Assembly (NCBI GenBank): GCA_002307065.1
Contig: DBTN01000037.1
Coordinates: forward strand, 124,753 to 135,088
Direction of reading: 5' to 3'
Origin: Akkermansiaceae bacterium UBA1315
Lineage (GTDB): Bacteria > Verrucomicrobiota > Verrucomicrobiia > Verrucomicrobiales > Akkermansiaceae
DNA: 10,336 nt
Part shown: one piece after another, positions 6,855-10,336 of the stretch
Position numbering within the stretch: position 1 is the first letter of the stretch
How the letters are laid out: the number at the start of each line of letters is the position of its first letter
The notes under the pieces: model-generated
The model's input: the letters and a program-made list of their open reading frames with translations, nothing else
What the model was told of the DNA's origin: nothing
Databases searched by the model: none
Position numbers and translations under genes: made by a program

Positions 6855-7081
6855 GGGGAAGACTTGACCGATGAAGGGGAGGACTTGGGGAAGGTTTCGC
6901 GGAGGGCGGTGCGGATGGCGCGGTCCATCCATTGGTTCACACTCAGGCCGCTTTCGGCGGCACTGAGATGAAGTTCGTTGATCTCGGCGGAGCTGAGTTG
7001 GTGGCGCAGCAGATCGAACCACGGCGGCCCCGAATCCATGAGGTTGGGGACTGCGATTCGCTTGGAGGATGCGGATTTCAT
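6842..7081 (-). CDS. Small ribbon-helix-helix-like protein B (hypothetical regulator)
   Basis: 79 residues. Residues 29-63, roughly LSSAEINELHLSAAESGLS then VNQWMDRAIRTALRE, give a helix, a G-L-S/T-V-N turn and a second amphipathic helix. That is the helix pattern of Arc/CopG/HicB-type ribbon-helix-helix proteins. The usual basic N-terminal strand is not clear, so the DNA-binding call is tentative. The gene is 30 nt downstream of ribbon-helix-helix gene A on the same strand and 52 nt upstream of PEP-CTERM gene A, so all may be one transcript. The leader directly before the ATG is C6-T4-C, with no Shine-Dalgarno. The stop codon falls in the GTCAT repeat. An antitoxin or regulator role is possible; no toxin lies nearby. 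Confidence 0.55.
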   Translation of the reverse strand: MKSASSKRIAVPNLMDSGPPWFDLLRHQLSSAEINELHLSAAESGLSVNQWMDRAIRTALRETFPKSSPSSVKSSPHDS

Positions 7082-7111
7082 GAAAAGGGGGGAAACGGCA
7101 AAATGGGAACG

Positions 7112-7348
7112 CTACTCTGACCGAAACGGCGGGCGCACCTTCTCATCGCCAGACGAAACGTCCGATTCGGCCTGATCCAAAGGCGTCTGCATCAGGGGGC
7201 CGCCCCGCGAAAGTTGCCGGATTACCGCGATGCGGACGACTTCCTCGACCGTGAGTTGATTCTCCACCGCTGCGGCCTTGAGGTCGGCATGGATGCTCGC
7301 GTCGAGCTGCAAGGGAATGCTCTTTGTAGGTTTGCGACAGAAGGTCAT
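7112..7348 (-). CDS. Small ribbon-helix-helix-like protein A (putative CopG/Arc-type regulator)
   Basis: 78 residues from ATG 7348. KPTKSIPLQLDASIHADLKA (residues 6-25) fits the strand plus first helix of ribbon-helix-helix proteins (alternating hydrophobics, then D-x-x-x-H-x-x-L). AAAVENQLTVEEVVRIAVIR completes the helix-turn-helix, with L-T-V-E-E at the second helix start. The tail is polar. The frame extends upstream to 7453, but those 35 residues translate a C-rich non-coding tract (P-L-D-P-P-L-P-P-P) and were rejected. It is the likely first gene of a minus-strand group running into the second small regulator and the PEP-CTERM/collagen pair. Its leader carries a C-run/T-run before the ATG, as in the other two small genes. 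Such proteins bind DNA as dimers and often self-repress. Confidence 0.65.
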   Translation of the reverse strand: MTFCRKPTKSIPLQLDASIHADLKAAAVENQLTVEEVVRIAVIRQLSRGGPLMQTPLDQAESDVSSGDEKVRPPFRSE

Positions 7349-7664
7349 GGCAAAAAGCAAAAAAAGGGGTGGGGGGAGGGGGGGATCGAGGGGGGTGGGG
7401 GAAGGGCGATTTCTAGTTGAAGATTTGCATCCCAACGTTATACAATCGGTCAAAAAAAGGCGGCGTGCGCCTGTAATGGAGAGTGCTTAAAAAAAATTTA
7501 AATAAACACATGGGAGGTGATTTTTAGCGGGGGAAGTGTCGAATTCAGCAACAAGAAAAATGTATAGCGTTCATTTACTTTTGCAATAAAATTTGTTCGC
7601 TTACCCGGGGGGTGATAACTTTTATCGTATTTTAAATGTAACTCCGCCCCCCCCCTTTTGCGCC
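7349..7664. promoter_or_regulatory. Divergent promoter region of the small regulator genes
   Basis: This 316-bp gene-free stretch lies between divergent starts at 7348 and 7665. From left to right it holds a G-run cluster (7366-7401), an AT-rich block with poly-A stretches (about 7448-7510), a GGGAGGTGA at 7511 with no suitable start after it, and a C9T4 tract (7647-7659) just before the plus-strand ATG. TTGAAG (about 7417) with TATACA 16 bp later is a weak plus-strand promoter candidate. No RNA gene was recognised. Confidence 0.6.
7366..7401 (+). other. Dense G-run cluster with G-quadruplex potential
   Basis: Five runs of G on the plus strand (lengths 4, 6, 7, 6 and 5) are separated by 1, 1, 5 and 1 bases, satisfying the standard G-quadruplex motif with room to spare. 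It sits 18-53 bp upstream of the minus-strand regulator ATG, on the template strand of that gene, and may affect its transcription. The matching RNA would be C-rich. Confidence 0.8.
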
Positions 7665-7880
7665 ATGATTAAAAATTCTCAAGTCAATGTCCGCTTTGAC
7701 GAACAGACGGACAACCTCCTTGAAGAGACCGCGAAATCGTTGGGAGTATCGAAAAGTGCCCTCGTTCGCCATCTCACCAAAACGTTTCTCGACGACGTCA
7801 AAAAGTCCGGCTCGCTGAAAATGAAGCCGAACTGGGTCAGTCTGTTGGAGCCTGCTGACGCCCGTTCCACCTCACGGTGA
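7665..7880 (+). CDS. Small ribbon-helix-helix protein C (CopG-type)
   Basis: 71 residues. SQVNVRFDEQTDNLLEETAK (residues 5-24) is the clearest ribbon-helix-helix signature of the three small genes: an alternating DNA-contacting strand (Q-V-N-V-R-F) and helix one. SLGVSKSALVRHLTKTFLDD follows with the G-V-S-K-S turn and helix two. The C-terminal tail is basic and polar. It should be a dimeric DNA-binding protein, an antitoxin or a regulator; no toxin gene follows. ATG 7665 was chosen; the frame runs open to a TTG at 7593, but the extra residues translate the C9 tract and lack family character. No Shine-Dalgarno is present. It is transcribed away from the other two, towards module B, whose genes point in the opposite direction. 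Confidence 0.72.
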   Translation: MIKNSQVNVRFDEQTDNLLEETAKSLGVSKSALVRHLTKTFLDDVKKSGSLKMKPNWVSLLEPADARSTSR

Positions 7881-8273
7881 CGCGATTCGAACGTCTGGAC
7901 CGGTTCTAACTCGCGACCCCTTCACGCTCGGGTCCAAGTCGACGCGGATTCGGTTTTCGCGAGCTCTCGCCGGAACCTCCCTTCGTTCACCCGTTGGAAA
8001 TCCCGCGATCGACGATCCCCCACCTGAGAAAATCGTCACGCATTTCGATGAGACCGGAATGGAGACCTTTTGCCGAAAGGAGAATGAACCACGGATGCGC
8101 GCAGATGACACGTCAGGTTTCGGCAAAACTTTTGGCAATCCACCTAAACGAATCCCTTCACAGAGGAATCTCGGCCGGAGACCACTCGGAGAAAGCTTGA
8201 AAAATTTTCCGCAAAAAAACGCCCCGCAGCCACGGGAGAGCGATGGCCACGGAGCGCGAGGGTGAAGGAGGAA
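7881..8273. other. Non-coding region between ribbon-helix-helix gene C and collagen-like gene B
   Basis: No credible gene is seen in these 393 bp. A minus-strand frame of 88 codons (7872-8138) is rich in Arg/Ser without a recognisable fold, and two overlapping plus-strand frames look random. The stretch near 8083 (ACCACGGATGCGCGCAGATG) resembles a short intergenic motif seen in many bacterial genomes. The right end holds a probable terminator of collagen-like gene B. Confidence 0.6.
8213..8237 (-). terminator. Candidate intrinsic terminator of collagen-like gene B
   Basis: On the minus strand, about 40 nt after the stop, CCCG-TGGCTG-CGGG forms a short GC stem (five pairs counting one T-G), followed by GCG and T7. 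The stem is short, so this is a moderate call. Confidence 0.5.
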
Positions 8274-9623
8274 TTATTTCACCAATGAAACCGTCACCGT
8301 TTCATTCGACTTCCCTTCCAAAGCGGCGACGAGGGCTTTGAGCTCTTTCATCTCACCAGCCAGTTTCTTCAGCTCGGCATTCTCAGCTTTCAGCGAATCG
8401 ATTTCCTTCTGCTGTTGTTGAATGGCCTTCGTCAAAATCGGGGTCATGCGAGCATAATCCACCGTCCAAGGATTCGTTTGGGGATCCTCCCCGCCCACTC
8501 TCACGAGCTGAGGAATCACCGAATGAAGCTGCTGAGCGATAAAGCCAACTTCTGATGTTTTTTCTTGGTCCGCTTTATAATTATAGTCGCTCACTTGGAT
8601 CTTCATCACCGTTTCCAAACCGAACGCGGTATCACGGATATTTTCCTTCAGACGCTGATCGGAAGTGGTGTTATAGGCCACCCCGCCTGCCGTTCGAGTG
8701 ATCGATCCACGAAGCGTTCCTTGAGTGTAGAAACCAATAAATCCCGATCCGACGACGTCTCCTTCTGCAGATTTTGACAAATAAACATTCGGACCTCCGT
8801 TATTATTCTGCTGGTGGAAAGCTGCGTTGTGAATCCAGCTTACTGGTTGGGAAGCCGTGCCGAATCCAGGATTGCCAGTGACGGTCTCATCCGTGGTTTT
8901 CACCGCAAAGCCTCCCCCTTGAATGGTGAGGCGATAATCAGGACTTTCAGTTCCGATACCGATCTTCCCTGTGCTCTGAGAAAAAATGAAGTTGTTCTCT
9001 CCTTGAGCAATCGTGGTGTCTGCGCTCAACGTCCCACCCAACTTCACATCGGAATCCGAAAGTGTCAGGCCATTGCTCGCCGTCTGGATCACTCCATCCG
9101 CACCCGTAGCGCCTGTCGCCCCGGTGGCTCCGGTTTCACCCGTGTCACCTTTTTCGCCCTGCGGACCGGTCGCTCCTGTCGCTCCTGTCGCTCCTGTCGC
9201 GCCCGTTGCCCCGGTTTCACCGGTGTCGCCTTTTTCTCCTTGCGGACCGGTTGGACCCGTTGGACCCGCAACACCTTCGAAATCCTCATCAATGGTCAAT
9301 GCGACATCTCCGGTATCAGGATCGATGATGGTCAAGCTCGTCGTCCGCAACGGAATCAAATCCGCAGGATCGATTTCCGCTCCGGTGTCGTCATAACCGG
9401 TGAACTGACCGACGGGCGCGACAAAGTTAGCGAGACCGACTCCTGACGTCAGCCACGAACCGGTGATGATGGAGGGATATGTAAGGATTGGAGCTTCAGA
9501 GATTTCTCCCGTACCACCGAGAACGACGCCATCTTGGCCATTGACCAAAGCAGCTTGAAGGGTAGGAGCCGTAAAAGCCGCAAGCGCAAACGCGGCCATA
9601 TAATAATTAGATTTCTGTTTCAT
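8274..9623 (-). CDS. Secreted collagen-like protein B with C-terminal peptidase S74 self-cleaving chaperone domain
   Basis: 449 residues. Signal peptide MKQKSNYYMAAFALAAFTAP with cleavage near residue 24 (LQA/A). Residues 30-120 match collagen-like protein A at 81 of 91 positions. Residues 120-176 are nineteen Gly-X-Y triplets with the block GPQGEKGDTGETGAT present twice. GKIGIGTESPDYRLTIQGG (219-237) is the common tail-fibre head motif. From about 317 the product is an S74 (endosialidase-type) intramolecular chaperone: TSDQRLKENI with the Ser321/Lys326 dyad, GFIAQQL, then a coiled coil (about 396-436). In phage fibres this domain trimerises the protein and then cuts itself off just before the Ser. 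So a trimeric fibre that releases about 129 residues is likely, by family knowledge. It starts 40 nt after PEP-CTERM gene B and lacks a Shine-Dalgarno. Confidence 0.9.
   Translation of the reverse strand: MKQKSNYYMAAFALAAFTAPTLQAALVNGQDGVVLGGTGEISEAPILTYPSIITGSWLTSGVGLANFVAPVGQFTGYDDTGAEIDPADLIPLRTTSLTIIDPDTGDVALTIDEDFEGVAGPTGPTGPQGEKGDTGETGATGATGATGATGATGPQGEKGDTGETGATGATGATGADGVIQTASNGLTLSDSDVKLGGTLSADTTIAQGENNFIFSQSTGKIGIGTESPDYRLTIQGGGFAVKTTDETVTGNPGFGTASQPVSWIHNAAFHQQNNNGGPNVYLSKSAEGDVVGSGFIGFYTQGTLRGSITRTAGGVAYNTTSDQRLKENIRDTAFGLETVMKIQVSDYNYKADQEKTSEVGFIAQQLHSVIPQLVRVGGEDPQTNPWTVDYARMTPILTKAIQQQQKEIDSLKAENAELKKLAGEMKELKALVAALEGKSNETVTVSLVK
9096..9266 (-). repeat. Gly-X-Y collagen-like coding repeat of protein B, with 9-bp tandem units
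   Basis: Nineteen 9-bp units. Three perfect plus-strand copies of TCGCTCCTG stand in tandem at 9170-9196, with a degenerate fourth at 9197-9205. A larger block (GPQGEKGDTGETGAT) occurs twice, about 75 bp apart, with several base differences between the copies. Confidence 0.9.
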
Positions 9624-9663
9624 ATTTAAGGGGGATCTATATCGTTTGAATTTTTTATGTTAA

Positions 9664-10336
9664 TTAAGCGCGTCGACGGCGTAGAAGAGCAACGAGGCCA
9701 ATGACGCTCAATAATGCGGCGCCGGGCTCAGGAATCACCATCACGGTAGTCACCGAGAATCCTGGCCGAAAGACGGCTGTACTGGTGGTTTCCGTATAGG
9801 TATTAAGCAATTGGATAGGGGTTTGATTATCGCCGTTACCAATCGTGAAACCCGATAACGCCACCGAAAGCGGGATCTCGATTCCGATGAAGGTCCCAAC
9901 ATCCGAAGTTTGACTAACGGTGAAACTTCCTACCGCATTGGTCGTCGAATTTTCACCAGCATAAATCGTAAACGTGTTGGTCGCACCAAGCGGTGAAATC
10001 GAATCGACATATAACCACAAGGTGACGGAAGTGATTTGTTCGATTGATCCATCCAAGCCCGTCCCGACATCATTACCAAAAGTCCCAAGAGAAAAAACGG
10101 AACTAAAACGGTTCGTCCCCAGGGCATTCGGACTCGCAGCGCTGATCATTTCTCCCTCGTCATCGATCACATCATATCGGTGACCGTACTGCCAAGAGTT
10201 GTAGCCAGAATCCTCAAGGCTATGCAAAAAGTCATAACCGCTGCCTTGGACGTTTTCACCGTAGAAATAAGAATACGTATCTCCGGCAACTTGCGCGTTC
10301 GCCACCGCGGTGGAGCCAATCACCAGCGAGGCAATG
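9664..10336 (-). CDS. PEP-CTERM sorted secreted protein B (5' end beyond right edge)
   Basis: The visible residues begin in the signal peptide (IASLVIGSTAVANAQ) and are a close paralogue of PEP-CTERM protein A throughout, including AGDTYSYFYGENVQGSGYDF, GFTIGNGD and the end signal IPEPGAALLSVIGLVALL then RRRRA. The first dozen or so codons are missing, because the window ends at 10336. The C-terminal PEP motif, hydrophobic helix and arginines are intact, so it should be handled by the same exosortase as protein A. The mature domain keeps the same predicted beta-rich fold; the main differences lie in the DNITDTGLM-type loop (here DVIDDEGEMI) and scattered substitutions. It is followed after 40 nt by collagen-like gene B, copying the gene order of module A. 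Apparent starts inside this frame are not the true start. Confidence 0.9.
   Translation of the reverse strand, partial: IASLVIGSTAVANAQVAGDTYSYFYGENVQGSGYDFLHSLEDSGYNSWQYGHRYDVIDDEGEMISAASPNALGTNRFSSVFSLGTFGNDVGTGLDGSIEQITSVTLWLYVDSISPLGATNTFTIYAGENSTTNAVGSFTVSQTSDVGTFIGIEIPLSVALSGFTIGNGDNQTPIQLLNTYTETTSTAVFRPGFSVTTVMVIPEPGAALLSVIGLVALLRRRRA

Noticed and set aside
7349..7453. A longer start for ribbon-helix-helix gene A at 7453
   Set aside because: The added residues only translate the C-rich tract (proline-rich) and lie before a family-like N-terminus.
7881..7925. A tRNA-like stretch (GGTTCTAACTC resembles a T-loop)
   Set aside because: No matching acceptor stem, anticodon arm or full T-loop consensus could be laid out.
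7872..8138. A possible 88-residue minus-strand gene or gene remnant
   Set aside because: Composition is rich in Arg/Ser/Pro with no recognisable fold, and it overlaps the 3' end of gene C.
8814..9446. A 210-codon plus-strand frame, and one at 9013-9396 full of A-P-V repeats
   Set aside because: Both are antisense shadows of the collagen-like gene; the A-P-V repeat mirrors the Gly-X-Y codons.

Overview
The window looks like chromosomal DNA from a Verrucomicrobiota-type bacterium. This is inferred from four things: PEP-CTERM secreted proteins, collagen-like surface proteins with Bacteroidetes/Verrucomicrobia-style head domains, an M29-like aminopeptidase beside a MYG1-family protein, and gene starts that mostly lack a Shine-Dalgarno sequence. 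No rRNA, tRNA, CRISPR array or transposase gene was seen.

Left part (1-4336), mainly housekeeping. The 5' end of typA/bipA runs off the left edge on the minus strand. Next is a two-gene toxin-antitoxin operon on the minus strand (AbrB-like antitoxin, then a MazF/PemK toxin, with a TGATG overlap). Three plus-strand genes follow: a MYG1-family metal-dependent phosphohydrolase/exonuclease, an M29-like metallo-aminopeptidase, and a membrane-anchored protein of unknown function. A small XRE-type helix-turn-helix regulator converges on them from the minus strand. It has a long, nearly perfect inverted repeat just upstream and about 390 bp of non-coding DNA rich in small palindromes, including a perfect FNR-type box.

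Right part (4731-10336), an accessory surface-protein region. A two-gene module occurs twice in tandem on the minus strand: a PEP-CTERM secreted protein followed closely by a secreted collagen-like protein. In the two collagen-like proteins the region after the signal peptide is almost the same (81 of 91 residues identical by eye) and both carry Gly-X-Y repeats, but the C-terminal heads are unrelated. One ends in a beta-rich head. The other ends in a peptidase S74 (endosialidase-type) self-cleaving chaperone domain with a coiled coil. This constant-stalk, variable-head plan resembles phage tail fibres and trimeric surface fibres.

Between the two modules sit three very small genes, two on the minus strand and one divergent on the plus strand, that look like ribbon-helix-helix DNA-binding proteins. 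Each has a run of C followed by a run of T directly in front of its ATG. The divergent promoter region also holds a dense G-run cluster (G-quadruplex potential) and a C9 tract. The two minus-strand regulators lie directly upstream of the first PEP-CTERM/collagen module and may be co-transcribed with it. The most interesting hypothesis is a small duplicated locus for modular surface fibres under local regulators. It is untested.
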